Below are positions 1 to 8,306 of a stretch of 9,503 nt of DNA, piece by piece. The position numbers and the translations under genes were made by a program. The notes under the pieces are model-generated. The model worked only from the letters and a program-made list of their open reading frames with translations. It did no database searches and was not told the DNA's origin. This stretch comes from Candidatus Omnitrophota bacterium (lineage in GTDB: Bacteria > Omnitrophota > Gorgyraeia > Zapsychrales > Fredricksoniimonadaceae), in contig JAHFGE010000054.1 in assembly GCA_023247575.1 (NCBI GenBank), positions 1 to 9,503 on the forward strand, given 5' to 3'. Within the stretch, counting starts at the first letter, position 1. Each line of letters opens with the position of its first letter.

Positions 1-870
1 CCGGGGGAAGTTATGCATGGACTGAATGTGAAGCCCGGCGCCGTCGTGGTCGACGGCACCATAGGTCTAGCCGGGCACGCGGTATTAATCGCCGGCGCTT
101 TAGGTTCGCAGGGGCATTTGATTGGCATTGATCTGGATCGTTACTCTTTAGCCGAAGCTAAGAAGCGTTTAGCATCTTTTTCTTCTTTGAGGATTGATTT
201 GTTGCAGGGTTCTTTCGGGGATGTTAAGCGCCTCTTAGCTGAGGTTAGAGTAAAAGCCGTAGATGGAATTTTGCTGGATCTTGGCATATCCAGTTTTCAG
301 TTAGAGGACCCGCAGCGGGGTTTTAGTTTTGCCAAGAGCGGGCCATTGGATATGCGCATGGATCCTAGCCAGGGCCGAAGCGCCGCTGATCTGGTCAACA
401 GCCTTAAAGAAGGCGAGTTAGCCAAGATCATTGAAGAATTCGGTGAAGATCGTTTTGCCCGTCGCATTGCCAAGGCTATCGTATGGCACCGCGCGAGTCA
501 GAGGATTGAGACGACGGACCAGTTAGCGAACATTGTGTTAAGAGCGTTGCCGGCAGGGTATAGCCGAGGGCGTATTCATCCGGCCACGCGTACATTTCAA
601 GCTTTGCGTATAGCCGTCAACCAGGAGCTGGATACTTTAAAAGAAGCTTTGGAAGGTTGGGTGGAAGTTTTAAGCCCAGGCGGCCGGCTCTGTGTGATTT
701 CGTTTCATTCGCTGGAAGACCGCATCGTCAAGAATACGTTTAAGCAATGGGCCAGGCAGAACAAGGCGCACATTCTCACCAAGAGACCACTGCAACCTTC
801 TGAAGGAGAATGTGATCTTAACCCTCGTGCCAGAAGTGCAAAATTAAGGGTCATGGAGAGGATAAGATGA
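1..870 (+). CDS. rsmH: 16S rRNA (cytosine-1402-N4)-methyltransferase RsmH (MraW), 5' partial
   Basis: RsmH transfers a methyl group from S-adenosylmethionine to N4 of C1402 in 16S rRNA and is usually an early gene of the dcw cluster. The frame is open back to the first base, and the residues before the first Met (PGEV) match the family's N-terminal region, where a PVL..EV stretch precedes the conserved LN.KPG. The true start therefore lies upstream and the Met at 13 is internal. Numbering from that Met, visible motifs are the SAM loop VDGTIGLAGH at 13-22 (usually G-G-G-G-H, here G-L-A-G-H), DLGISS at 89-94, HPATRTFQALRI at 189-200, ISFHSLEDR at 229-237 and the C-terminal NPRARSAKLR at 270-279. 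The C terminus is complete. The TGA stop overlaps the next ATG (ATGA), suggesting translational coupling. Identification is very secure. Confidence 0.97.
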   Translation, partial: PGEVMHGLNVKPGAVVVDGTIGLAGHAVLIAGALGSQGHLIGIDLDRYSLAEAKKRLASFSSLRIDLLQGSFGDVKRLLAEVRVKAVDGILLDLGISSFQLEDPQRGFSFAKSGPLDMRMDPSQGRSAADLVNSLKEGELAKIIEEFGEDRFARRIAKAIVWHRASQRIETTDQLANIVLRALPAGYSRGRIHPATRTFQALRIAVNQELDTLKEALEGWVEVLSPGGRLCVISFHSLEDRIVKNTFKQWARQNKAHILTKRPLQPSEGECDLNPRARSAKLRVMERIR

Positions 871-1256
871 ATTTAAAAGTTTGGGCTAAATGGATGTCTT
901 TTACCACTGTGATGGCCTTGATTTATATTTATATGCAAATGCAGATTTTTGATTTGGCTTATCAGGGCATAGACAAAGAAAAGCACATGCATGAACTGCG
1001 AGACTATAATGGTCTTTTGACTCACCAGGTTCTCACCTTAAAATCCGCCAATCATTTGGGTAACCAGCTTTTGGGAAAGAATAGTCCCCTCCAATTTATG
1101 GGCAATGACTGTGTCATGATTTTAACCGGACCGGCGTCGACGGCCTCTGGGCCATCGGTCCTTCCGGTCAAAAGCAAAAATGTGAATACGTTGTGGAATT
1201 TTCTGTCGTTTCTGGCTCCCCAGGATGCCAAGGCCTGGGGTTCCGACGTTCAATAG
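867..1256 (+). CDS. ftsL: FtsL-like divisome protein
   Basis: This is a 129-residue single-pass protein between rsmH and the class B PBP gene, exactly where ftsL sits in dcw clusters. Residues 11-29 form a hydrophobic membrane segment after a short N terminus with several lysines, which suggests N-in, C-out topology. Residues about 33-68 (KEKHMHELRDYNGLLTHQV and following) are polar and helix-prone, consistent with the short periplasmic coiled coil by which FtsL binds FtsB and helps activate FtsW/FtsI. The tail from about 85 has no recognised motif. FtsL is poorly conserved, so the call rests on position and topology rather than on residues. The start is supported by a good ribosome site (GGAGAGG, 855-861) 5 nt upstream of the ATG, which overlaps the rsmH stop. 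A lineage-specific small membrane protein is the alternative. Confidence 0.7.
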   Translation: MNLKVWAKWMSFTTVMALIYIYMQMQIFDLAYQGIDKEKHMHELRDYNGLLTHQVLTLKSANHLGNQLLGKNSPLQFMGNDCVMILTGPASTASGPSVLPVKSKNVNTLWNFLSFLAPQDAKAWGSDVQ

Positions 1257-1276
1257 GTCGGTGCCATCAATAGATC

Positions 1277-1283
1277 GAGGGAG
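1277..1283 (+). promoter_or_regulatory. Ribosome binding site deciding the TTG start of the PBP gene
   Basis: GAGGGAG lies just upstream of TTG at 1286, with 5 nt between the GAGG core and the start codon. An in-frame TAG at 1271-1273 closes the frame upstream. The next in-frame ATG, codon 68, lies beyond the membrane anchor and the conserved RG.IYDRN motif, so TTG is the only sensible start. Confidence 0.75.
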
Positions 1284-1285
1284 AA

Positions 1286-2998
1286 TTGTTTCTTAGAAAA
1301 TATCCTTTCCGTCTGGCTGTTATTTTTTTGGTTTTGCTCAGCGGATTTCTGTATTCCCTTGTGTTTCTATTTTATATTCAGATATTCCATTCTTCTTTTT
1401 TGGCAAAACTGGCCCAAAAACAGCACGAACATCTCATCAACATAGACCCTAAACGTGGAACGATTTATGATCGTAATTTAAGACCCATGGCTATTAACTT
1501 GCCAGCGTATTCCGTTTTTGCCAATTCCCGCGTTCTTGCCGCAGCGCATAATAAGCAAGAGATTATTGGCCAATTGGCCGAGGTTCTGAATATCCCACCG
1601 TCTGCCATCGCTTCCACCATAGACAATAATAAATATTTTGTTTGGATCCGGCGTAAAATTCCCCAGGCTGTTTACCAGCCATTAAAAGGTTTAAGATTGC
1701 CTGGCGTAGGGTTTATTAAGGAGAGTAAACGATTTTATCCTAATCAAAGTTTGGCCGCTCACTTAATTGGATTTGCTGGTATTGACAATAAGGGGTTAGA
1801 TGGCCTGGAAAGGGATTACGATAAATATTTAAAAGGTACACAAGGACATTCGGTGATTTTACGTGATGCCCACCAGAGGGAACTTCTGTTAGAGAAAGAT
1901 TACATTGCGCCTGTGGAGGGTCTGGACGTTGTTTTAACGATCGATGAAACAATCCAATTTATTGCTGAGCGGGCCCTGGATAGAATGTATCATAAATATA
2001 ATGCGAAAGGTGCCAGCATCATTGTGATGGATCCCAAAACAGGTGAGATTTTAGCATTTGCCAACCGTCCTACTTATAATCCGGAAATTGCTTCCCAAAG
2101 TTCACCACAAGCGCGTACCAATCGGGCTATTGTTTTTACTTATGAACCCGGTTCGGCGTTTAAGATTGTCACTGCCTCGGCGGCTTTACAGGAGGGGGTA
2201 GTGAAGGAAAACACCATGATCAATTGTGAATATGGATCCTACCGTGTGGCCAATCATATTCTACATGACCATGAGCCTTTAGGGATCATTCCATTTAAGG
2301 AGGTGATCCAACAATCCAGCAACATCGGCACCACTAAAGTTGCTCAACGTTTGGGGCCTCAGCGGGTGTATAATTATGCGCATCGTTTCCGATTTGGTAT
2401 GCGCACCGGCATTGATCTTCCCGGTGAAGCCAAGGGTAATCTCAAACCAGTGCGTCAGTGGTCTAAAACATCCATTGGCGCTGTGCCTATTGGCCAGGAA
2501 GTCACGGTCACGGCCCTGCAGTTATTAGGGGCTATTTCTGCCATTGCCAACGACGGAGTTTACATGCGCCCCTTTGTGGTCAAATATGTTAAAGATATCC
2601 ATGATCAGATTATTAAGGAAACCAAGCCGCAGATTTTAGACAAAGTGATTACGGCCCAGACCGCCCAGCGCGTGAAGGCTATTCTCCAAGGTGTGGTTGA
2701 TCATGGTACTGGAACAAAAGCTCAAATTAAAGGTGTTGCGGTAGCAGGAAAAACAGGGACGGCCCAAAAGGTCGTTGGCGGTACTTATTCGCATGGACAT
2801 TTTTATGCCACCTTCATAGGATTTGCGCCTGTGCCCAACCCACGGCTTGCGGCGGTGATTGTTTTTGACGATCCTCACCCCGCTTATTACGGGGGAACGG
2901 TAGCAGCGCCGGTGTTTAGCGAAGTCATTGGCGATGCTTTAAAATATTTGGATGCCAGACAAATGGCTGGTAGTATGATAAGCAATGATCAAGGGTAG
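1286..2998 (+). CDS. ftsI: Class B penicillin-binding protein, septal transpeptidase (FtsI/PBP3, PbpB type)
   Basis: This is a D,D-transpeptidase that cross-links septal peptidoglycan and works with FtsW; it is membrane anchored with its catalytic domain outside the membrane. The 570 residues show a short basic N terminus, a single membrane anchor at about 9-33, the PBP dimerisation/pedestal region starting at RGTIYDRN (58-64) and a transpeptidase domain from about 240. All three active-site motifs are present: SAFK with nucleophile Ser290 (in EPGSAFK), SSN at 344-346 and KTGT at 489-492. There is no extra PASTA domain at the C terminus. The length is typical of FtsI-class enzymes. Translation begins at TTG (1286), so expression may be held below that of the neighbours. 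It lies 29 nt after the ftsL-like gene and 11 nt before murE. A SpoVD-like or other class B PBP is possible, but the dcw position favours FtsI. Confidence 0.95.
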   Translation: MFLRKYPFRLAVIFLVLLSGFLYSLVFLFYIQIFHSSFLAKLAQKQHEHLINIDPKRGTIYDRNLRPMAINLPAYSVFANSRVLAAAHNKQEIIGQLAEVLNIPPSAIASTIDNNKYFVWIRRKIPQAVYQPLKGLRLPGVGFIKESKRFYPNQSLAAHLIGFAGIDNKGLDGLERDYDKYLKGTQGHSVILRDAHQRELLLEKDYIAPVEGLDVVLTIDETIQFIAERALDRMYHKYNAKGASIIVMDPKTGEILAFANRPTYNPEIASQSSPQARTNRAIVFTYEPGSAFKIVTASAALQEGVVKENTMINCEYGSYRVANHILHDHEPLGIIPFKEVIQQSSNIGTTKVAQRLGPQRVYNYAHRFRFGMRTGIDLPGEAKGNLKPVRQWSKTSIGAVPIGQEVTVTALQLLGAISAIANDGVYMRPFVVKYVKDIHDQIIKETKPQILDKVITAQTAQRVKAILQGVVDHGTGTKAQIKGVAVAGKTGTAQKVVGGTYSHGHFYATFIGFAPVPNPRLAAVIVFDDPHPAYYGGTVAAPVFSEVIGDALKYLDARQMAGSMISNDQG

Positions 2999-3009
2999 TA
3001 AAATAGAGT

Positions 3010-4479
3010 ATGCTCCTCAAAGATTTGCTTAAAAATATTTATACCAAGCCCTTGCCTCCCGGTGGGGAAGAGCTGGCGATTGAATCGATCAGTTGCGATT
3101 CCCGTTTAAAACAGCCTCAAGGATTATTTGTAGCTTTGGAAGGCTTTCAAGTTAAAGGGGAAGATTTTATTAGGGAGGCCATCGATCAAGGGGCTGTCGT
3201 TGTGGCTAAAAAGGGAAGTAACCGTCGGATCGCCAATTACACCATTCCTGATTGGGTCGTGGTTTTAGATGTCAGCAATCCGCCACTGTTTTTGCACCAG
3301 GTCGCTTTACGTTTTTTTGATTATCCTTCTCGTCGGGTTAGGACCATCGGGGTGACCGGCACCAATGGCAAGACCACCATCACTTATCTTTTGGAAAGTA
3401 TTTTTAAAGCCAACCGCCAGCCTTGTGCGGTTATCGGAACCGTTAATTACCGCATCGCTGGTAAGATTCTTCCTTCCAAAAATACCACGCCTGGCTTTTT
3501 GGAGAATCAAAGTCATTTGGCTCAACTGGCTTCTTTAAAAATTCCCTATTGCGTCATGGAAGTCTCCTCTCATGCCCTGGAACAGGGAAGGGTGGAGGGC
3601 ATTGATTATGTCAGCGCCATCTTTACGAATTTGACTCAGGACCATTTGGATTACCATAAAAACATGGAGAGTTACTTCAAGGCGAAATCTATTTTATTTA
3701 AGAATCTCAATGATTATGCCGCGGCGATTATTAATGAAGATGACATTTACGGCCAGCCAATGATGCGTTTATCCAAGGGCCAAGTGGTAACTTATGGCAT
3801 GAAAGCTTCCGCTCAGGTCAGGGCCCAGCAGATTGAATCCTCGTTAAATGGCACTCATTTGGATGTGGTTTTCCCCTCTGGAAAAATTTCTATGACAACG
3901 CCTTTTATAGGCCAGCACAATGTATATAATATTCTGGCAGCTTGCGCTTGTGCCTGGAAGGAAGGGGTTGGATTTGACCAAATCCGTCAAGGTATTGAGA
4001 CGCTCTCTGGTGTGCCGGGCCGCATGGAAGCTGTGGAAGCCGGCCAGGATTACTTTGTATTTATTGATTACGCGCACACGGAGGATGGATTAGTTAATGT
4101 GCTTCAAGCGTTAAGGGTCGTCAGCCGCAGTAAAATCATTTTAGTGTTTGGCTGTGGCGGTGACCGTGACCGTGGCAAACGGTCTAAAATGGGAGCGGTG
4201 GCTTGCCATGGAGCAGACTATTCTATTGTCACCAGCGACAATCCCCGCAGTGAAGACCCTGCGGCCATTATTGCAGAAATCACGCGTGGATTTACGAAAA
4301 ACAATTATGAAGTGATTGTTGATCGTCAACAGGCCATTGCCCATGCGCTTGAAGCTGCCCAACCGGGGCAGATTGTTCTTATCGCCGGCAAGGGCCATGA
4401 GGACTATCAAATTTTTAGAGATCGCACAATTGAATTTGATGAACGTAAAATCGTGCAGGAACTAATCAAAAGGCAGTGA
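3010..4479 (+). CDS. murE: UDP-MurNAc-L-Ala-D-Glu:meso-diaminopimelate ligase MurE
   Basis: This cytoplasmic ATP-dependent ligase adds the third residue of the stem peptide. It has 489 residues, close to the usual MurE length. The N-terminal UDP-binding domain contains the ISCDSR signature (27-32). The central domain has the P-loop GVTGTNGKTT (114-123), EVSSHAL (184-190), the TNLTQDHLDYH segment (206-216) and a Lys near 226 (in FKAKSILF), the expected carbamylated residue. The C-terminal domain has FIDYAHTEDG (351-360), where family members usually have P in place of E, then GCGGDRDRGKR, and DNPR at 410-413. DNPR is the meso-DAP recognition motif and argues against an L-lysine enzyme. GKGHEDYQ (460-467) follows near the end. 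The ribosome site is weak: AAGGG at 2991-2995 is 14 nt from the ATG, so coupling to the upstream gene is likely. Confidence 0.97.
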   Translation: MLLKDLLKNIYTKPLPPGGEELAIESISCDSRLKQPQGLFVALEGFQVKGEDFIREAIDQGAVVVAKKGSNRRIANYTIPDWVVVLDVSNPPLFLHQVALRFFDYPSRRVRTIGVTGTNGKTTITYLLESIFKANRQPCAVIGTVNYRIAGKILPSKNTTPGFLENQSHLAQLASLKIPYCVMEVSSHALEQGRVEGIDYVSAIFTNLTQDHLDYHKNMESYFKAKSILFKNLNDYAAAIINEDDIYGQPMMRLSKGQVVTYGMKASAQVRAQQIESSLNGTHLDVVFPSGKISMTTPFIGQHNVYNILAACACAWKEGVGFDQIRQGIETLSGVPGRMEAVEAGQDYFVFIDYAHTEDGLVNVLQALRVVSRSKIILVFGCGGDRDRGKRSKMGAVACHGADYSIVTSDNPRSEDPAAIIAEITRGFTKNNYEVIVDRQQAIAHALEAAQPGQIVLIAGKGHEDYQIFRDRTIEFDERKIVQELIKRQ

Positions 4480-5858
4480 TGTTTACCATTGATGAGTTAA
4501 TACAAGCCACTGGCGGACAGTTAGTGCAAGGGCCGGAGGGTGGACGAGCGAAGTCTGTTTGCATTGATTCCCGCGTCATTAAAAAAGGACAAGTCTTTGT
4601 GGCCATTAAGGGCGATGTCTTTGACGGCCATGACTTTGTGGAAGATGTAGTTGCCAGAGGAATACGCATCCTCGTGTTGCATAAACCCGTCCTCATTCGC
4701 AACAGCCAGATCAGTGTTATCCTTGTTAAAGATACTGTCCGTGCTTTAGGACACCTGGCCCACTTTCATCGTTTACGTTTTAATATTCCCGTCATTGCTT
4801 TAACTGGTTCGACAGGCAAGACCACCACCAAAGAGATGATCGCTGCCGTATTAAACAAAAAATATCGGGTTTTAAAAAATGCAGGGACCCAGAATAATCA
4901 CATCGGCGTTCCTTTAACTTTGTTGAAGTTAAAACCTTCCCATCAGGCGGCTATTTTAGAGTGTGGAACCAATCAGCCTGGTGATATTCCGTGGTTAGCG
5001 GATGTGATTCGCCCTACGGTGGAGGTGTTTACCAATATAGGAGAGTCGCATTTAGAAAAATTAAGAACCACCGAGGGAGTGTTAAAAGAGAAATGGTCTT
5101 TAATATCTTTTATAAAAACCAAAGGCAGCATTATGATCAATGCCGATGACCCGCTATTGTCAACCAAGGCCCAGGGCTTCAGGCGAGCCCGAGTCATAAC
5201 TTATGGAATCAAACGTCGCTGCCGCTACAGGGCCAATAACGTTCGCATGGGAAAAGGCCATCAGCTGTGCTTTACCGTCGAAGGTCAAAACATAGAAATC
5301 CATACCTGCGGCAGGCATCATGTGTACAATGCGCTGGCGGCTTTTGCCTGCGGACGATTATTGTCGGTACCTGCCAAAGACATGGCGGTTGCTTTAAAAC
5401 ATTTTGAATTCCCCCCAGGCCGCGGTCAAATTGTCAAATTGGGATCAGGGTGGCTCATTAATGATTCGTATAATGCTAACCCTGTGTCTATGCGTTGTGC
5501 CGTGCAAACCCTGCAGGCGCTGCCAACCAAGGGTAAAAGAATTATGGTATCTGCCGATATGTTGGAATTAGGAAGCAAAGCCAAAGAACTGCATCGGTCT
5601 ATCGGAAAGATGGTGGCCCGCTCTGGTATCGATGTATTGATTACGGTGGGAGCTTTGTCCCGTCATATGGCGGCGCAGGCGCGTCATTATAGTAAACATA
5701 TACAAACCATCGCTTGCTCTGATATCGAATCTGCCCAGAAGCAGATGGCTCGTGTATTCCATAATGGGGATACTGTACTCGTCAAAGGCTCTCGTCGTAT
5801 GGCTACGGAGAGAATCGTTGATTTTTTACTGATGCCTCCAGATGCCTCGTTACCTTAA
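4479..5858 (+). CDS. murF: UDP-MurNAc-tripeptide:D-alanyl-D-alanine ligase MurF
   Basis: MurF completes the cytoplasmic precursor by adding the D-Ala-D-Ala dipeptide, using ATP. The 459 residues show CIDSR in the N-terminal UDP-binding domain, the P-loop LTGSTGKTTTKE (108-119), NNHIGVPLTLL (139-149), NDSYNANPVSM (328-338), the nucleotide-contact DMLELG segment near 360 and KGSR (436-439). The usual VLGDM lead-in to that segment reads VSADM here. I chose ATG 4479, whose A is the last base of the murE TGA stop; AAAAGG at 4468-4473 is 5 nt upstream. A GTG at 4476 would add one residue and cannot be excluded. The overlap implies tight translational coupling with MurE, the previous enzyme in the pathway. 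A 94-nt gap with strong hairpins follows before mraY. Confidence 0.96.
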   Translation: MFTIDELIQATGGQLVQGPEGGRAKSVCIDSRVIKKGQVFVAIKGDVFDGHDFVEDVVARGIRILVLHKPVLIRNSQISVILVKDTVRALGHLAHFHRLRFNIPVIALTGSTGKTTTKEMIAAVLNKKYRVLKNAGTQNNHIGVPLTLLKLKPSHQAAILECGTNQPGDIPWLADVIRPTVEVFTNIGESHLEKLRTTEGVLKEKWSLISFIKTKGSIMINADDPLLSTKAQGFRRARVITYGIKRRCRYRANNVRMGKGHQLCFTVEGQNIEIHTCGRHHVYNALAAFACGRLLSVPAKDMAVALKHFEFPPGRGQIVKLGSGWLINDSYNANPVSMRCAVQTLQALPTKGKRIMVSADMLELGSKAKELHRSIGKMVARSGIDVLITVGALSRHMAAQARHYSKHIQTIACSDIESAQKQMARVFHNGDTVLVKGSRRMATERIVDFLLMPPDASLP

Positions 5859-5872
5859 ACTTAACACAGGTA

Positions 5873-5923
5873 ACTCGGCATAGTACCGAGTGACTGGCAA
5901 ACAAATGGAAGTCACGAGGGTAC
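5873..5923 (+). promoter_or_regulatory. Two competing hairpins in the mraY leader (candidate attenuator or translation switch)
   Basis: Hairpin 1 pairs ACTCGG (5873-5878) with CCGAGT (5886-5891) around a 7-nt loop. Hairpin 2 pairs GTACC (5883-5887) with GGTAC (5919-5923) and GTGACT (5890-5895) with AGTCAC (5910-5915). It has an internal loop of 2 by 3 nt and a 14-nt apical loop. The two share 5883-5891 and cannot form together. No U-run follows hairpin 2, so it is not an intrinsic terminator. The mraY ribosome site (AAAGGGTGAG, 5941-5950) is 17 nt downstream and unpaired in both. This is the only long gap in the otherwise packed operon. A regulatory role is inference. Confidence 0.4.
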
Positions 5924-5952
5924 TAAAGCCACGAATGAATAAAGGGTGAGTC

Positions 5953-7041
5953 ATGTTTTATTTTCTTTCCGATTTTTCTTCCCTGTGGTCAGTTTTAAAT
6001 ATTTTTCGTTACATTACCTTTCGGGCAGGCATGGCCGGTTTTACCGCTTTTATCCTTTGTATTATTTTCGGTCCTGTGTTTATTCGTGCCTTCAAAGACA
6101 GAAGTATTCGTGAAATTGCCAGGCGTAAAGATGCGCCTGGCCTGGATCAATTCCAGACTATCAAAGAGGGCACTCCCACCATGGGAGGAGTTTTTATCGT
6201 CGGAAGTATTCTGGTTTCTGTGCTTTTGTGGGGCAATTTGACCAATTCTTTTACCCTTATGACTTTTGTGATTTGCCTGTGCCTGGCCATGGTGGGCGGG
6301 GTGGACGATTATGTAAAACTTAAAGGAATGGGTCAGCACCGGGGCATGAGAGCCGGGGTTAAATTCTTATGGCAGGTTTTGATTGCTTTAGTGGTGGCGG
6401 TCTTTGCCTATCTGCATCCGGATATCACCACAGCTCTAGATATGCCATTTTTTAAAAATTTAGTTATTGATTTAGGTGTGTATTTTATTTTGTGGGTCGT
6501 TTTGGTTGTCATCGCTTCTTCCAATGCGGTCAACCTCACCGACGGCCTTGACGGGCTTGCCATTGGATGTGTGCTGATGGTGGCTTTTACATTGGGCACC
6601 CTTAGCTATGTGACCGGTAATGCTCATATGAGTGATTATCTGTTCATTTCTCACGTTGCTGGAGCCGGGGAGCTCACTGTTTTTTGCGCGGCCATGGTGG
6701 GAGCATCTTTGGGATTTTTGTGGTTTAATTGCCATCCAGCTACTGTTTTTATGGGAGATGTGGGGTCTTTGGCTTTGGGCGGCAGTTTGGGAATGATTGC
6801 CATTATCATCAAGAAAGAATTATGGTTGGTTGTCTTAGGGGGGGTATTTGTGGTGGAAGCCGCCTCGGTCATCCTGCAGGTGCTTTCTTTTAAAGTGACG
6901 GGCAAGCGTATTTTGAAAATGTCGCCTTTCCATCACCATTTGCAATTGTCGGGATGGAATGAAAACAAAATCATCGTGCGTTTTTGGATTGTGGCTATTA
7001 TTTTGGCGATGCTGACATTAACGACGTTGAAAATTCGATAA
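5953..7041 (+). CDS. mraY: Phospho-N-acetylmuramoyl-pentapeptide-transferase MraY
   Basis: MraY is an integral membrane enzyme that transfers phospho-MurNAc-pentapeptide to undecaprenyl phosphate, forming lipid I. The protein has 362 residues, near the standard length of about 360, and shows about ten hydrophobic segments. Family motifs are present in order: GTPTMGG (73-79), the Asp pair GVDDYVK with D118-D119, NAVNLTDGLDGLA (191-203), HPATVFMGDVGS (261-272) with the catalytic-region Asp269, and the cytoplasmic PFHHHLQLSGWNENK (325-339) containing the HHH motif. No key residue is missing. The start is supported by AAAGGGTGAG ending 2 nt before the ATG. Its TAA stop abuts the murD ATG with no spacer. 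Confidence 0.98.
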   Translation: MFYFLSDFSSLWSVLNIFRYITFRAGMAGFTAFILCIIFGPVFIRAFKDRSIREIARRKDAPGLDQFQTIKEGTPTMGGVFIVGSILVSVLLWGNLTNSFTLMTFVICLCLAMVGGVDDYVKLKGMGQHRGMRAGVKFLWQVLIALVVAVFAYLHPDITTALDMPFFKNLVIDLGVYFILWVVLVVIASSNAVNLTDGLDGLAIGCVLMVAFTLGTLSYVTGNAHMSDYLFISHVAGAGELTVFCAAMVGASLGFLWFNCHPATVFMGDVGSLALGGSLGMIAIIIKKELWLVVLGGVFVVEAASVILQVLSFKVTGKRILKMSPFHHHLQLSGWNENKIIVRFWIVAIILAMLTLTTLKIR

Positions 7042-8283
7042 ATGGATTTAAAAAATAAAAAAATTACCATCATTGGCGCAGCACGCAGCGGTTTGGCTGC
7101 GGCGGATTTGGTTTCACGTCTGGGCGGCATTGCCAAAATTTCGGAATCCAAAGTAGGGGTCGAGCATGCTCGACCCGTACATGGAATTATCATCGAAACC
7201 GGCGGCCACACCAAGGCTTTTATTGAAGACAGCGACTACGTTGTCTTAAGTCCAGGCGTACGCATGGACAGCCAGCCGGCGCAATGGGCCAGGGCCAAAG
7301 GTCTTGAAGTTATGGGGGAGGTGGAGCTGGCCTTTAGATTCTGCCCATGTCCTATCATTGCTGTCACAGGAAGTAATGGAAAGACGACCACCTCAACTTT
7401 GATCGCCGAGATTTTAAAGAAAGCAGGGCGCAGGGTGTGCTTGTGCGGCAATATTGGCAATCCGTTCACAACCCAAGTCCTTAATTTAAAATCGACGGAT
7501 ACGGTAGTTTTGGAAATCAGCTCTTTTCAGTTGGAGTCGACCATAGAGTTTAAGCCTCAGGTGGCAGTGTGGCTAAATTTCAGCCAGAACCATCTGGATC
7601 GCCATAAAGATTTGACGGAATATTTTGAAGCCAAGAAAAAGATTTTTACCAATCAAGGCAAGAATGATTTTGCCGTACTTAATTTCGCTCAAGCCGAGTT
7701 TCATGATTTAGCCAAGAGCTTAAAAGCAAAAGTTTTATTTTTCAACGGCCCCGACAGCCCTAAAGATATCAACAATCCTAATTATCTGGCTGCCATGACC
7801 GCGGCTCATGCTTTAGGTATATCAGAAAATATTAGCCGTCAGGTGTTCGTTGAATTTAAAGGAGTGGAGCATCGCCTGGAATGGGTAAGGACTTTGGATG
7901 GGGTGGATTATATTAATGATTCCAAATCAACCACGGCCGAGGCAGGACGTTGGGCTCTGGAGTGTACGCGTAAACCTCTCATCATGATCTGCGGGGGATC
8001 CGATAAACATATCGATTACAAAAATTTAAGGCCGCTGGTTCAAAAAAAGGTCAAATACATGATTGCCATCGGGCAGATCAGGAAGCAGATACAGGAAGCT
8101 TTTGCCGGTGCGGTCTCTATGGGAAGTGCCGATTCATTGGAGGAGGCCGTCAACACGGCAAGGCATAAGGCTGCCTCTGGGGACTGTGTGCTGCTTTCCC
8201 CCATGACTGCCAGCTTTGATATGTTTGACAACTATGAGCATCGAGGGAAGAGATTTAAAGAGATAGTCAGTCAATTAACTTGA
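7042..8283 (+). CDS. murD: UDP-N-acetylmuramoyl-L-alanine:D-glutamate ligase MurD
   Basis: MurD is the cytoplasmic ligase that adds D-Glu to UDP-MurNAc-L-Ala. The 413 residues include a Rossmann-like N-terminal domain (IIGAARSGLAAA, 10-21), SPGV at 70-73, the P-loop VTGSNGKTTTS (108-118), GNIGNPF (136-142), EISSFQLE (158-165), NHLDRH (183-188) and Lys198 in FEAKKKIF, the likely carbamylated Lys. HRLEWV (277-282), NDSKSTT (292-298), GGSDKHIDY (318-326) and LLSPMTASFDMFDNYEHRG (384-402) mark the C-terminal domain. Two oddities are visible. The usual A-C or A-A after SP is M-T here. The stretch before the Ala-rich helix is short: NNPNYLAAMTAAHALGI occurs without the usual G-x-H-N lead-in, consistent with being somewhat shorter than the E. 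coli protein. There is no ribosome site of its own, and translation probably continues from mraY. Confidence 0.96.
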   Translation: MDLKNKKITIIGAARSGLAAADLVSRLGGIAKISESKVGVEHARPVHGIIIETGGHTKAFIEDSDYVVLSPGVRMDSQPAQWARAKGLEVMGEVELAFRFCPCPIIAVTGSNGKTTTSTLIAEILKKAGRRVCLCGNIGNPFTTQVLNLKSTDTVVLEISSFQLESTIEFKPQVAVWLNFSQNHLDRHKDLTEYFEAKKKIFTNQGKNDFAVLNFAQAEFHDLAKSLKAKVLFFNGPDSPKDINNPNYLAAMTAAHALGISENISRQVFVEFKGVEHRLEWVRTLDGVDYINDSKSTTAEAGRWALECTRKPLIMICGGSDKHIDYKNLRPLVQKKVKYMIAIGQIRKQIQEAFAGAVSMGSADSLEEAVNTARHKAASGDCVLLSPMTASFDMFDNYEHRGKRFKEIVSQLT

Positions 8284-8306
8284 TAGAAGCAAAAAATGGT
8301 GAGGTA

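Noticed and set aside
5859..5952. Possible group II intron fragment or internal promoter in the murF-mraY gap
   Set aside because: The wording vaguely resembled intron RNA, but 94 nt is far too short and no domain V or reverse transcriptase is present. TTAACA at 5861 resembles a -35 box, but no -10 box lies at a proper distance.
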